Notes: a model not told the origin generated them from the letters alone. A stretch of DNA of 64,000 bases from Paenibacillus vietnamensis (GCF_020169515.1 NZ_JAHMHW010000001.1:310001-374000), one strand, 5' to 3'. Numbered from the stretch's first letter, positions 53,272 through 62,690 are shown. Numbers and translations are program-made.

Positions 53272-54567
53272 GTGGCTGAACCGTTTCGATTCATTCATGC
53301 CGCCGATTTGCATCTGGATAGCCCGTTCCGCGGTCTGGCAAGGGCGCCGGAGCGGGTCCGGGAGCAGCTCGCGGAATCGACCTTTGCGGCGCTGCGGCGG
53401 CTTACGGAAGCCGCCTTCGATACCGAAGCGGATTTTATCGTGCTGGCGGGGGATTTGTTCGACGCGGCCGACCGGTCGCTTAAGGCGCAGCTGATGCTGG
53501 TCCGGGAGTGGGAGCGGCTGCGGGAGCACGGGATCGGGGTGTTCGTCATTCACGGCAATCACGATCCGCTGAGCGGAGCGGGGGCAAAGCTGAAGCTTCC
53601 GGACAATGTGCATGTGTTTGGCACTGAGCAAGTGGAATGTCGGCCGGCCTATCGCAGAAGCGGTGAGCTGGCCGCTTTTGTTTACGGCATTTCGTACGGC
53701 AGCAGAACCGTGACGGAAAATTTGGCCGCCCGGTACCTCGCCCGGCCCGGCGCGCCGTTTCATATTGCGCTGCTGCACGGCAATGTGGGCGGACATGCGG
53801 CGCATGACCCTTACGCGCCCTGCTCGCTGGAAGAGCTTACGCATGGCGGAAAAGGCATGGACTATTGGGCGCTTGGCCATATCCATACGAGGCAGGTTCT
53901 CCATGAATATCCGCATGCCGTCTATGCCGGCAATATTCAGGGCCGCCATCCGCGCGAAGCCGGTCCGAAGGGCTGTTATCTGGTCGAGGTGTCGGCGTCC
54001 AGAGAAGTCCGGCTGACCTTCAAGCCGCTGGACCAGGTGCGCTGGCTCGAGGCGGAGGTCGGCATCGGGGAGCTGCAGACGGAGCAGGAGCTGTTTGAGC
54101 TGCTAGCCGCAGAAGCTGAACGGCTGGCCGCGGAGCATGCCGGCGGCGGGCTGATGCTTCGCTGCCTGCTCACGGGCAGGGGGGCGCTGCATCAGACGTT
54201 GTCAAGCCGGACAGTCGTACGTACGCTGCTTGAGCAGCTGCAGGACATCGGACCGGCACATGCGGATTGGGGCTGGATCCATGTCTATGAGCTGGAGGTA
54301 CGGACGGGGCTGCCGATCCATTGGGCGGAGCTGGAACGGGAGGACAGCTTTTCGGGCGAGCTGTACCGGTTAAGCAAGCGGCTGGAGGCCGATGAAGATC
54401 TGTGGCGGTCATTTGCGGAATCGGCGGTTGGTCCGCTTGCGTCTCACGCCAAGCTGGGCAAATACATAGGCCGCGCTCTGGACGAGCTGCCCGGGCGCTG
54501 GCTGGAAGAAGCGCGCGAGCTGACGCTTGGACTTGTGCAGGGGACGGAATCGGAGGAACGGGGGTGA
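53272..54567 (+). CDS. yhaO: SbcD-like DNA repair exonuclease (YhaO)
   Basis: 431 residues from the GTG at 53272 (GGGAGGAG upstream). The calcineurin-like phosphoesterase metal sites are present: D12/H14 (HAADLHLD), AGDLFD, HGNHDP, LLHGN and GHIHTRQ. Length and gene order match B. subtilis YhaO, which is encoded next to YhaN. It probably forms an Mre11/Rad50-like nuclease complex with the next gene product, 3 bases downstream. Confidence 0.92.
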   Translation: MAEPFRFIHAADLHLDSPFRGLARAPERVREQLAESTFAALRRLTEAAFDTEADFIVLAGDLFDAADRSLKAQLMLVREWERLREHGIGVFVIHGNHDPLSGAGAKLKLPDNVHVFGTEQVECRPAYRRSGELAAFVYGISYGSRTVTENLAARYLARPGAPFHIALLHGNVGGHAAHDPYAPCSLEELTHGGKGMDYWALGHIHTRQVLHEYPHAVYAGNIQGRHPREAGPKGCYLVEVSASREVRLTFKPLDQVRWLEAEVGIGELQTEQELFELLAAEAERLAAEHAGGGLMLRCLLTGRGALHQTLSSRTVVRTLLEQLQDIGPAHADWGWIHVYELEVRTGLPIHWAELEREDSFSGELYRLSKRLEADEDLWRSFAESAVGPLASHAKLGKYIGRALDELPGRWLEEARELTLGLVQGTESEERG

Positions 54568-54570
54568 GTC

Positions 54571-57500
54571 ATGAAGCTGTATCGAGCGGAAATTGACGGC
54601 TTCGGACAGCTGCAGCGGAAGGAGCTTTCTCTGCATGCGCCGGTCGTCGTTGTTTACGGTCCGAATGAAGCGGGCAAAAGTACGGTATTCGGCTTTGTCA
54701 GGACAATGCTGTACGGCTTTGCGAAGCGGGGTCAGGCAGCTGACCGGCAGGAGCCGGTCAACGGCGGCCGGCATGGGGGCAGGCTTTTTTTTGAGGCTGC
54801 GGACAGGGAAACGTATGTGCTCGAGCGTTATGCAGCGGATAGCTCGGGAAAGCCAAAGCTGCGGCTCCTTGGACCGGGCGGCGCTGACGGGCCGAATGAC
54901 GTCCGCGTACTGACTCAGGCGGAGTGGGAGCAAAGCTATCTTGGAGGTGTAGGCGAACGCCTGTACCGCCAATTGTTTGCAGTTACGCTTAGCGAGCTGC
55001 AAGAAGTAGGCGCTTTGTCCGGCGAGGAGCTGGGCCGTTACTTGTACCAGGCAGGCTGGGAAGGCGGCAGGGCGATCGCCGCCGCGGAGAAGCGGCTGAT
55101 GCAGGAGATGGACCGGCTGTTCAAGCCGCGCGGGACGAATCAGCAAATGAATCGGCAGCTGCAGTCGCTCGAGCAAATCGAGGCGGCCCTGCGCAAGCGG
55201 GCCGATGCCATCTTGTCCTATAACGAATGGATGGAACAGCTGGATGCGGTCGAAGCGGAGCTCACTACGGCGGAAACGGAGCTGCCCGCCGCGGAAGCAA
55301 GGCTGCTGCTGCTGAGCAGAGCCTGCGCAGGCCGTTCGCTCTGGCTTCGGAAGCAGGAGCTGCTTGTCGAGCGAGCTGCGGCGGCATATTCCCTTCAGCT
55401 GCCCGAAGATGCAGACAAGGCATGGGAGGAGCTGCTTAGGCTGCGCGAAGGGCGCCGTGCCGAGGCTGACGGCATCCGGCGGGAGCTGGGCCGGATTGGC
55501 CTACAGCTGCAGGAGATCGAATACGAGGAGGAATTGATCCGTTTGGGAGGCAAGGCGGAAGCGCTGCTGCAATCGTCGGAGCGGATCGGCCTGTTGAAGG
55601 AAGAGAGAACGAGGCTCGAGACAGAGCTGCAAGAGCATGACGATGCGATTGCCCGGCTCGCCGGCGCCATCGCTCCGGAATGGACGGAGCGGCGGCTGCG
55701 CGAATTGCGGATTACCACGGCCGATCGCGAGTATGTCCGAAGCATGCAGCAGCGGCGGCTCGAGCTGCTCCGCGCGGAGGAGCGGCTGTTTGCGGAGCGG
55801 GAAGGGCTGAAGCGGGAGGAGCGCGAAGCCGCTCAAGCGCTTGAGCAGGCGGCTGGAGCGCTCGCCGCGGAGGAAGCCGGACAGCGTGAGCGGGACAGCG
55901 GCTCACCGTTTGCGCTGCTGCCGCTGAAGCGGGAAGCGCTGGCGGAGGTGTGGAACGCCGCGGACCACGCGCTCCGCGAGTGGGAGCTCGAGCGCGCGCG
56001 CGAGGACGGCGCCGCCGGTGCCGGCCGCAGCGCCGGAGCGGCGGGCCGGAGCGGAGCCGTTGCGCTCTGGGCAGCGTCTGCCGGCGCAGGCGGAGCGGCG
56101 GTGGCGCTTGGCGCAGCCGCGCTGAGCGGCGCTTGGGCCGGCGCTTGGGCCGGCGCTTGGGCCGGCGTTGCCGCGCTGGCTATGGCGGGCGCGGCACTCG
56201 CCCTTGCCGCGCTGGCGAAGCGGCGCGGCGGCAGCTCCGCACGGGCTGGAAGCCGTGCGGAGGAGGCGCGCGCGGGGCGTTCGCGCGCGCGGCGGGACGG
56301 CCGGGGAGCGGCAGCGGACCCCGGCCCGGGGGATGCCGAGCAGCGGGTGCGCCGCGCGCTCGAGGGGCTGCTGCGGGAGCCGGGCATTGCGGCGGACGCG
56401 CTGCTGCTTGCGAGGCGCGGGCGGCGCAGCCCGGCCGAGCGTCCCGCTGCCGCGGAGCGGACGCTCGCGCAGCTGCGGGCTGCCGTGGAAGCGCGGCAGG
56501 AGTCGCTGCGGCTGATCGAGCGCCACGCGGAGCGGCATGACGAGCTCGCGCGGCGCCGCGACAGGCTGCGCGAGCACGGCGCGGAGCTCGGCATTGCGGC
56601 GGCCGCCGCCGAGCGGAACAAGCAAGCCGCCGCGGCCGAATGGGCCGCTTGGCTTGCGAAGCGCATGCTGCCGCCGGAGATGTCGCCGGAAGCGGCGCTC
56701 GAAGCGTTCGAGCTTGCCGGGCAGGCGCTGCAGCGGCTGCTCCAATACGACCGGCTGGCGGCCAAGCTCGACGCCGCCGGCAGCCAAATCGCCGCTTTCG
56801 CTGCGCAAGCGGCCGAATTATGCGGGCCTCTCGAGGAAGCGCGAAAGCAGCTCGCCGCTGACCCCGTGCTCGCCTTGCGGCTGCTGCTTGCCGAATCCCG
56901 GCGCCACGCGGCAGCCGCGGCGGAGGAGCGCGGCTTGCTCGAGCGCCGCGCCGCGCTGCACCTCAGCCTGCAAGCGGCGGAAGCCGCCCTGCAGGAGCTG
57001 GGGAACGCTGCCGCCGCAAGGCTGGCGGCAGCGGGCATCGAAAGCGAAGCCGGTTACGAAGCGGCGCTTGCGCACCGGCAGCTGGCGATCCGGCTCGATA
57101 TCGAGCTGTCCAGGCTGGAGCCGGAATGGACGGCGGGCTTGCCGGACAACCGGATTGCCGAGCTTGAGGAGCTGTGCGCTTCTAAGGAGGAAGCGGAGCT
57201 TCAGGCCTTATTCGCGGACGCGGAAGCAGCCGCCAGGAGTCTTGAGCGGAGTAGGCGGGATGCTTTGGAACGCAGGGGAAGCTTAAGGCAATCGGTGGAG
57301 CATTTACTGCAGGAGGAGGAGCATCGCCGGCTGCTTGAGCAAAGGGCGATGGCGATATCCGAGCTTGAGGCGGACAGCGAGCGGTATGCGGTGCTGGCGG
57401 TCAGCGCCGCGCTGATCCGGGGGACGAAGCGGATCTACGAGGAAGAAAGGCAGCCTGCCGTGCTGCGCAGAGCCTCGCAATATATTTCCCGTCTGACGGA

Positions 57501-57843
57501 AGGGAAGTACATCCGGGTCGTGTCGACGCCGGGCGAGCCCGGCATCAGGCTTGAGACGGCGGACCGCCGGCTAATTGACAGCAGCGTTCTGAGCCGCGGC
57601 ACGGCGGAGCTCGTCTACCTGGCGATGCGCTTCGCACTTGCCGAGGAAGCGGCCGGGCCCGTCAAGCTGCCGCTTATGCTCGACGATGTATTCGTCAACT
57701 TCGACCGGGGACGGCTTCGTGCGGTGGCCAAGCTGCTGGCGGAGCTTGCCGGGGAGCGGCAGATCATTGTCATGACGTGTCACGGCCACATTCGCGACGA
57801 GGTGCTGGAAAGCTGCGCGGATGCGGAGCTGGTAGAGCTGTAA
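54571..57843 (+). CDS. yhaN: SbcC/Rad50-like AAA ATPase (YhaN)
   Basis: 1090 residues. An N-terminal half-site with Walker A GPNEAGKST (30-38) and a C-terminal half with signature LSRGTAELVYLA and Walker B LPLMLDDVFVNFD are joined by a long coiled coil, as in Rad50/SbcC. In the middle (about residues 475-560) lies an Ala/Gly-rich stretch with two hydrophobic helices and a charged arginine-rich tail, encoded in very GC-rich DNA. YhaN of B. subtilis also has membrane-like helices here. Partner of YhaO. Confidence 0.92.
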   Translation: MKLYRAEIDGFGQLQRKELSLHAPVVVVYGPNEAGKSTVFGFVRTMLYGFAKRGQAADRQEPVNGGRHGGRLFFEAADRETYVLERYAADSSGKPKLRLLGPGGADGPNDVRVLTQAEWEQSYLGGVGERLYRQLFAVTLSELQEVGALSGEELGRYLYQAGWEGGRAIAAAEKRLMQEMDRLFKPRGTNQQMNRQLQSLEQIEAALRKRADAILSYNEWMEQLDAVEAELTTAETELPAAEARLLLLSRACAGRSLWLRKQELLVERAAAAYSLQLPEDADKAWEELLRLREGRRAEADGIRRELGRIGLQLQEIEYEEELIRLGGKAEALLQSSERIGLLKEERTRLETELQEHDDAIARLAGAIAPEWTERRLRELRITTADREYVRSMQQRRLELLRAEERLFAEREGLKREEREAAQALEQAAGALAAEEAGQRERDSGSPFALLPLKREALAEVWNAADHALREWELERAREDGAAGAGRSAGAAGRSGAVALWAASAGAGGAAVALGAAALSGAWAGAWAGAWAGVAALAMAGAALALAALAKRRGGSSARAGSRAEEARAGRSRARRDGRGAAADPGPGDAEQRVRRALEGLLREPGIAADALLLARRGRRSPAERPAAAERTLAQLRAAVEARQESLRLIERHAERHDELARRRDRLREHGAELGIAAAAAERNKQAAAAEWAAWLAKRMLPPEMSPEAALEAFELAGQALQRLLQYDRLAAKLDAAGSQIAAFAAQAAELCGPLEEARKQLAADPVLALRLLLAESRRHAAAAAEERGLLERRAALHLSLQAAEAALQELGNAAAARLAAAGIESEAGYEAALAHRQLAIRLDIELSRLEPEWTAGLPDNRIAELEELCASKEEAELQALFADAEAAARSLERSRRDALERRGSLRQSVEHLLQEEEHRRLLEQRAMAISELEADSERYAVLAVSAALIRGTKRIYEEERQPAVLRRASQYISRLTEGKYIRVVSTPGEPGIRLETADRRLIDSSVLSRGTAELVYLAMRFALAEEAAGPVKLPLMLDDVFVNFDRGRLRAVAKLLAELAGERQIIVMTCHGHIRDEVLESCADAELVEL
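56128..56163 (+). repeat. 12-base tandem repeat inside yhaN (three copies)
   Basis: GGCGCTTGGGCC is repeated three times without change at 56128-56139, 56140-56151 and 56152-56163. It encodes a GAWA/AWAG unit in the hydrophobic Ala/Gly helix. Copy-number changes would keep the frame. Confidence 0.9.
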
Positions 57844-57890
57844 GCCGGATCCGGAGCAGTCTGGGTGCTCTACTCCGGCACGGCTTTTTT
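57843..57890 (+). terminator. Terminator after yhaN, overlapping the end of the convergent transporter gene
   Basis: AGCCG (57843-57847) pairs with CGGCT (57881-57885), and inside it CCGGAG (57851-57856) pairs with CTCCGG (57873-57878). A run of six T follows. The right arm is within the last codons of the minus-strand gene. Confidence 0.8.
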
Positions 57891-58910
57891 GCGGATAATT
57901 AAGGCGAGCCAGCCGAAGCTGATGAGTCCGAACAGAGGGTACAGGGTGGAGAGCAGCATGCCGAAGCCGATTTGGCTGGCGAAGTAGCATACGGTGAGAA
58001 TAAGCAGCACGATAACGCTGCGGTTCCATTTCAGCCGTTCGTGAAGCTGAAGCGTCAAGCCGTAAATATCCGCGATCAGCGTCGTGAAGATTTCGGCGAA
58101 AATAATAAAAATATAAATGAACTGCACGCTGTGTCCGAGCTGCTTGGCAATGCCGCCCATCGGGATCGCATACTGCTCAATGCCCGGCATATGCACCGAC
58201 AGTGCGATATGTCCCGAAAGCAGCATGAAGCCGATTCCGATGCCGCCGATCCAGGAGCCGGCAACGATCGTTTTCCGGTCGCCGATTTCGGAGCCGAGCG
58301 GTACGAGCACAGCCTGCGACATCGACAGATTGAAGGCGGTATACAGAAACGGCGAGGCCCAGGCGGCAAATATCGAATGGTCGCTGGGAAGCGTCATGAA
58401 CTTATCGGCTCCGGGAGTCTGCAGCGTGTTCATGATGATCAGCACGGTGAACAGAAGCATGACCGGAACGACGATCGTATTGACCGTGAGAATCGCCTTC
58501 ATTCCTTTTCGCAGCAGGAAGTAACAGGCGGTTACGGTAATCAGCAGGCCGGACTGGTAGGAAATGTTCCAGTGCTCATAGAAGATCGTACCCGCGCCGG
58601 CCAGCATGACGGCCGTCACGCCGAGCAAAATGACAAGCATAAAGTGGCTGATATACCGGCCGTATTTTTCGCCGAACAGCGCTTTGTTGAGATCCTCGTA
58701 CGATTTGGCGCGGATATCGCTTGCGATGAGCATCATTTTTGTACCCAGCCAGATGAACAAAACCGTTGCCAGAGCGATCGTAACCGTCCCCCAATAACCG
58801 AAGCGCGTAAAAAATTGCAAAATTTCCTGGCCGGTGGCAAAGCCCGCCCCGACTACGGTGCCCATATAGGTCGCCGCAATTTGCAGCACCTTTCCCAAAC
58901 GCTTCCACAT
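57870..58910 (-). CDS. YkvI-family membrane transporter
   Basis: 346 residues from the ATG at 58910, which has GGAGGAAGG upstream on the minus strand. About ten membrane helices in an APC-like arrangement, with GTVVGAGFATGQEILQFF near the N-terminus and WIGGIGIGFMLLSGHIALS further on. YkvI is an uncharacterised B. subtilis membrane protein. The gene is divergent from the ArsB-like transporter gene with 111 bases between them. The substrate is unknown. Confidence 0.85.
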   Translation of the reverse strand: MWKRLGKVLQIAATYMGTVVGAGFATGQEILQFFTRFGYWGTVTIALATVLFIWLGTKMMLIASDIRAKSYEDLNKALFGEKYGRYISHFMLVILLGVTAVMLAGAGTIFYEHWNISYQSGLLITVTACYFLLRKGMKAILTVNTIVVPVMLLFTVLIIMNTLQTPGADKFMTLPSDHSIFAAWASPFLYTAFNLSMSQAVLVPLGSEIGDRKTIVAGSWIGGIGIGFMLLSGHIALSVHMPGIEQYAIPMGGIAKQLGHSVQFIYIFIIFAEIFTTLIADIYGLTLQLHERLKWNRSVIVLLILTVCYFASQIGFGMLLSTLYPLFGLISFGWLALIIRKKAVPE

Positions 58911-59021
58911 GACTACCTTCCTCCGTTCCAACAGCCTTGTATACTTAGAAGGTATGTCCAAGAGCGGACAGGCATGACTTTTTTCAAAAACTATAGAATC
59001 AGCAGCATAGGAGCCGTTTTT

Positions 59022-60311
59022 ATGTCGATGTTCATTACCTCTGCCGTTTTCATAGCAGCGCTGGCGCTTATTTTGTGGAAGCCGAGAGGCCTCCACGAGG
59101 CGTTCGTCGCCCTTGCGGGCGCGGCGCTGCTGTTTCTGGCCCGGCTGCTGGAGCCGGAGGATGCCGCCTATATATGGGGATTTGTCTGGAACGCGACTTT
59201 CTCCCTCATCGGCATCATGCTTTTTACTTCCTTGCTGGACCAGAACGGCTTTTTCCGCTGGGCGGCGCTCCATCTCGTCAAACGCTTTTACGGCCGGCAA
59301 ATGATCCTGTTCGTCGGCTTGTCTTTGCTTGCGGCAATCATCACGATTTTTTTCAATAACGACGGTACGATTCTCATTATGGTGCCGATCGTGCTTGAGG
59401 CGACGGCGCTGCTGAAGCTGTCGAGGAAGGGGCGGCTTGTCTTTTTGCTGGGCGTCGGTTTCATGGCCGACACGGCGAGCGCGCCGCTTATGATGAGCAA
59501 TTTGACGAATATATTGACGGCGGATTTTTTCGGCATCGAATTCGGCGAATACGCGTCCAAAATGCTGCTGCCCGGCCTGATTGCGATTGGGGCGACGCTT
59601 GCGGTGACGAGCGCTTGTTTCCGGAAGCCGATCAAACGCGAAGAAAGCCGGGAGCTTGACCCGGGATCGTTCCCGGAGCCCGCTTCGGCTGTCCGCAATC
59701 GTCGATTATTCTGGTTGTCATGGGTAAATATCGTCCTGATGATGGCCGGTTATATGCTATCTGAACGGGCAGGCATACCGGTCGCTGCCGTCGCTCTATC
59801 CTGCGCCGCGATCCAATGGGCTGCTTCCCGGCCGGCAGGGCTTGCTCCGTTCAAGCAAACCGTGCTTCGCGCCCCGTGGCTGATCATCGTATTTGCGCTC
59901 TCGATGAATCTGATCGTTTACAGCCTCCATGTTCACGGCGCGACGGCCTGGTTTCCGGCCGTTATCGCTCCGGCATCGGACAAGAGCGAGCTGCTTGGCA
60001 TCTTCGGCTCCGGAATCGTCTTCTCGCTGCTGTCGGCGGCGGTCAACAATCTGCCCGCGGTATTGATCGCTTCGCTTGCTATCGAGCAGGTGAACGGACC
60101 TAGCTACTTGCCCTATGCCAGTCTGCTTGGAGCATCTGTCGGCGCAAAGCTGACGCCGATCGGGTCGCTCGCCACCCTGCTATGGCTCCAATTGGCCAGG
60201 CAGGGCGGCGTCGAGCTGAGCTGGCGCGAGTATTCGAAGTACGGCCTGCTGCTTACGTTCCCGATCCTATTGCTGGCGCTGCTCGGCTTATGGCTGCTGG
60301 ACTGGGCATAG
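59022..60311 (+). CDS. ArsB/NhaD-type membrane transporter
   Basis: 429 residues from the ATG at 59022, about 10 bases after TAGGAG; an upstream ATG (58974) is less well placed. About ten to eleven helices. The intramembrane loops FNNDGTILIMVPIVLEATALL and AVNNLPAVLIAS are the paired signatures of the ArsB-like ion transporter superfamily. It may export arsenite or other anions, but no ars regulator or arsenate reductase gene is near, so the substrate is open. It converges with the lipoprotein gene, 13 bases away. Confidence 0.87.
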   Translation: MSMFITSAVFIAALALILWKPRGLHEAFVALAGAALLFLARLLEPEDAAYIWGFVWNATFSLIGIMLFTSLLDQNGFFRWAALHLVKRFYGRQMILFVGLSLLAAIITIFFNNDGTILIMVPIVLEATALLKLSRKGRLVFLLGVGFMADTASAPLMMSNLTNILTADFFGIEFGEYASKMLLPGLIAIGATLAVTSACFRKPIKREESRELDPGSFPEPASAVRNRRLFWLSWVNIVLMMAGYMLSERAGIPVAAVALSCAAIQWAASRPAGLAPFKQTVLRAPWLIIVFALSMNLIVYSLHVHGATAWFPAVIAPASDKSELLGIFGSGIVFSLLSAAVNNLPAVLIASLAIEQVNGPSYLPYASLLGASVGAKLTPIGSLATLLWLQLARQGGVELSWREYSKYGLLLTFPILLLALLGLWLLDWA

Positions 60312-60324
60312 CCGCTGACGGCCA

Positions 60325-61035
60325 TTAAAGCGCCAGCAGCTTGATCGAGACGATGATGTTCTGCTCTGGGTCGAGGTCCAGCTTAAGCAGCGCACCCTTG
60401 GCCTTATAGGTGAGCATAAACGAATTCTGCTTGCTTGGCTTTCCGAGCAGCCGCAGGGCGGTCTCCGCTTGGTCGCCGATTCGCAGACCGCTGAGGCCCG
60501 GGTAAAGCCCTTCGCCGTACACTTCGACGAACTGCACGGTTTTCGCTGAATTGACGCCGATAGAGAAGCCTTCGTATTCCAGCACCTTGACCATATCCGA
60601 TCCTTCATCCAGCGTATAGCTGCCGAGCTCCTGACCGAACTGGCTGCCGACCGCGGCATCGCTGTCGCCGATCGCCACGCTCATAAGCTTGGGGCTCGAT
60701 GAGCTCCAGGCCGCTTTCTCGCTTTCTGTCCGCACAACTGCCTTGGAATCCGGAGTCTTGTTCAAGGCCGTTGCTTTCGCATCCGTGCCGCCGGAAGCAT
60801 CCGAAGCGTTCGCATGCGGTTCGCCGCCGGCAGGCTTGTCCCCGCCGATCTCCGTGTATGTTTTCTGAGGGCTGTCCGGCTCGGAAGGGCTTTGAACCGT
60901 CTTGTCGCTCAAGGAGCTGGAAGGCGGATCCTCGTGAATTGCGGCAGGGCTCTGGCAGCCTGCGAGCAGGATGAATAATGACGAAGCGGCGGTAAGCAGG
61001 GCTGATTTGGCCGTTAACTTCTTGGTCGGATACAT
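60325..61035 (-). CDS. Hypothetical lipoprotein
   Basis: 236 residues. The signal peptide ends at LAGC, making C27 the lipid site. A Pro/Ser/Asp-rich linker spans about residues 30-100. The C-terminal 120 residues form a compact domain with GDSDAAVGSQFGQELGSYTLDEGSD and a later GLRIGDQAETALRLLGKPS, a pattern like repeated small beta-domains that sense or bind. Family not recognised. A second copy of the GD-A motif suggests an internal duplication. Confidence 0.8.
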   Translation of the reverse strand: MYPTKKLTAKSALLTAASSLFILLAGCQSPAAIHEDPPSSSLSDKTVQSPSEPDSPQKTYTEIGGDKPAGGEPHANASDASGGTDAKATALNKTPDSKAVVRTESEKAAWSSSSPKLMSVAIGDSDAAVGSQFGQELGSYTLDEGSDMVKVLEYEGFSIGVNSAKTVQFVEVYGEGLYPGLSGLRIGDQAETALRLLGKPSKQNSFMLTYKAKGALLKLDLDPEQNIIVSIKLLAL

Positions 61036-61250
61036 CGGCGTCGCTCCTTCCGGCAGTTTACGCTTAACTATTTAGTTAGACGTGCAAAAATAGGAAAAAG
61101 TTGCTCCCGGCCGTTAAGATTTTGAAAAATTTTCTAACTGCCGGATACGGAAAGAAGAAAATTTGACCAAATGTTTTCATCAATTTGGTTGCACTTTTTG
61201 CCTCACCTATGGTACGTTAACGAAAAGGATTTTGGTGGAGGTCATGATTG

Positions 61251-61820
61251 ATGGAGAGCTTAAAACAACGCATTTTGGCGGAAGCATCGGTATTGTCTAG
61301 CGACGTGCTGCGAATAGATGCTTTACTGAACCACCAGGTCGATCCGGCCTTGACGATGGAGATGGGCCACGAATTCGCAAAGCGGTTCGCGGAAGAGAAG
61401 ATTACAAAGGTCATTACGGTCGAGTCCTCCGGCATTCCGGCGGCTTTCGCAACGGCTTACGTGCTTGGTGTACCGCTCGTATTCGCAAGACGCAAGAAGA
61501 CGCTTATCGCCGATCCTGATGCCTATGTCGAAAGAGTGCCGTCCTTTACGAAAGGCATGGTCACCGATATTATGGTTTCGAAGCAGTTTCTATCCGAGGA
61601 AGACCGGGTATTGTTTATTGACGATATCATTGCGAACGGCGACGCGGCGCGCGGGCTGATCAAGATTATACAGCGTTCGGGCGCGCAGCTGGCAGGCTTC
61701 GGTATCGTAGTCGAGAAGAGCTTCCAGGCAGGCGGAAGAACGATCAGGGAGCAGGGCATTCGCGTGGAGCCTCTCGTCCGGATTTCTTCACTCGAAAACG
61801 GAGAGATTACGTTTGAGTAA
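61251..61820 (+). CDS. xpt: Xanthine phosphoribosyltransferase
   Basis: 189 residues from the ATG at 61251, 9 bases after GGAGG. The close match to B. subtilis Xpt (194 residues) includes LNHQVDPALTMEMGHEFAKRF, VTVESSGIPAAF and the PRPP-binding loop LFIDDIIANGDAARGL. It converts xanthine and PRPP to XMP. I saw no purine riboswitch in its 215-base leader (61036-61250), and no pbuX follows it. Confidence 0.95.
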   Translation: MESLKQRILAEASVLSSDVLRIDALLNHQVDPALTMEMGHEFAKRFAEEKITKVITVESSGIPAAFATAYVLGVPLVFARRKKTLIADPDAYVERVPSFTKGMVTDIMVSKQFLSEEDRVLFIDDIIANGDAARGLIKIIQRSGAQLAGFGIVVEKSFQAGGRTIREQGIRVEPLVRISSLENGEITFE

Positions 61821-61903
61821 GAAGTTCCAGCAGAAATGCTCTTTTCCCATCCGCTAATTTCGCTTATAATGGTACAGTAGTGATCGAAGGGAGGGCACAA
61901 GCT

Positions 61904-62224
61904 ATGGGAGAAATGTCCGCGGAGTTTATGTATGCGAAATTAGGTGACGCAAAGGTGCACTTCGAGCGTGCTCTAGATTGCAAACATACCGAATTTGATG
62001 ATTTGTATCCTTATATGATCGAGCATCCGCAATTTTTTTGGTACAAACGTTATGTAGCTTGGTCTGAGCTGCTGACGATCGTTAAATTGTGCGAAGAGCT
62101 GTCAATCGAATGGCGGGAGCAATTCACCGACCGTCAGAGCGAATATATCGGGAAACGCGTCATGTCATCCAGAGTGCTGGACGAGTGGTATGAAACGAAC
62201 GATGCTAAGGAGCATGCCGGCTAG
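61904..62224 (+). CDS. Small conserved-looking protein of unknown function
   Basis: 106 residues from the ATG at 61904, 9 bases after GGGAGGG. A perfect TATAAT at 61865-61870 lies 34 bases upstream. The sequence is helical and acidic (KLGDAKVHFERALDCKHTEFDDLYP, WYKRYVAWSELLTIVKLCEEL) with no known motif. A terminator follows, so it is a single-gene unit. Confidence 0.75.
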   Translation: MGEMSAEFMYAKLGDAKVHFERALDCKHTEFDDLYPYMIEHPQFFWYKRYVAWSELLTIVKLCEELSIEWREQFTDRQSEYIGKRVMSSRVLDEWYETNDAKEHAG

Positions 62225-62247
62225 GCGATATAGAGTAACTTGAACGA

Positions 62248-62286
62248 AACCTCAATGCTTTGCGCAAGCAAGCATTGGGGTTTTTC
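62248..62286 (+). terminator. Rho-independent terminator
   Basis: AACCTCAATGCTT (62248-62260) pairs with AAGCATTGGGGTT (62270-62282) with one wobble, followed by a T run. Confidence 0.88.
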
Positions 62287-62325
62287 TAACCAAACTGGGA
62301 CAGCGGAAGGGAAGATTAATGGCTT

Positions 62326-62547
62326 ATGGTAAGCGAACAGAAATTGGATGAATACCGGATTAGCGGCGAGAAAATCAGAGTAGTAAGGGATGGCATGGAA
62401 GTGAACGATGTCATCGGCATTGTCGTGGCATGGGACGATGCTACGGTTGTCATCCGGCGTCCGAACCGCCGGGTCGTCAAGCTTAGCCGGGATTACTTGT
62501 ATGTGCCGGCATCGGAGGCGCGGCCGGACCCGCTCGAGCAGGCTTAA
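62326..62547 (+). CDS. Small basic protein of unknown function
   Basis: 73 residues from the ATG at 62326, about 10 bases after GGAAGGGAAG. It is compact and beta-rich, with DVIGIVVAWDDATVVIRRPNRRVVKLSRDYLY, which resembles a small SH3/Tudor-like fold. Single gene between two terminators. Function unknown. Confidence 0.65.
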   Translation: MVSEQKLDEYRISGEKIRVVRDGMEVNDVIGIVVAWDDATVVIRRPNRRVVKLSRDYLYVPASEARPDPLEQA

Positions 62548-62568
62548 GCCGCGACCTCTATACATAGC

Positions 62569-62595
62569 AAAAACCCCAGCTCATGAGCTGGGGTT
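62569..62595 (-). terminator. Terminator of the first tRNA-Leu gene
   Basis: A perfect palindrome at 62572-62595 (AACCCCAGCTCA and its mirror) ends in T on the minus strand, 9 bases after the tRNA 3' end. The same element, with one base-pair change, ends the second tRNA gene. Confidence 0.88.
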
Positions 62596-62603
62596 AATGA
62601 GGT

Positions 62604-62690
62604 TGGTGCGGTCGAGAGGACTCGAACCTCCACGGCTGTTACACCACTAGAACCTGAATCTAGCGCGTCTGCCAATTCCGCCACGACCGC
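62604..62690 (-). tRNA. tRNA-Leu (anticodon CAG)
   Basis: Reading the minus strand, the gene starts GCGGTCG, which pairs with CGACCGC before the encoded ACCA end. The anticodon stem-loop CTAGA-TTCAGGT-TCTAG gives anticodon CAG for CUG leucine codons. The long variable arm (AGTGGTGTAACAGCC) is the class II feature of tRNA-Leu. Length is 87 bases with CCA. Confidence 0.95.

Noticed and set aside
55833..57038. 401-codon Ala/Ser/Arg-rich frame opposite yhaN
   Set aside because: GC-rich DNA lacks stop codons by chance in other frames. The product is low-complexity and antisense to an ATPase with both Walker motifs.
57972..59021. Long in-frame extension before the ArsB-like gene
   Set aside because: The region is antisense to the YkvI-like transporter. 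A ribosome binding site supports the start at 59022.
61036..61250. Purine riboswitch before xpt
   Set aside because: xpt often has one, but I could not find the conserved three-way-junction core or an attenuator hairpin in the leader.
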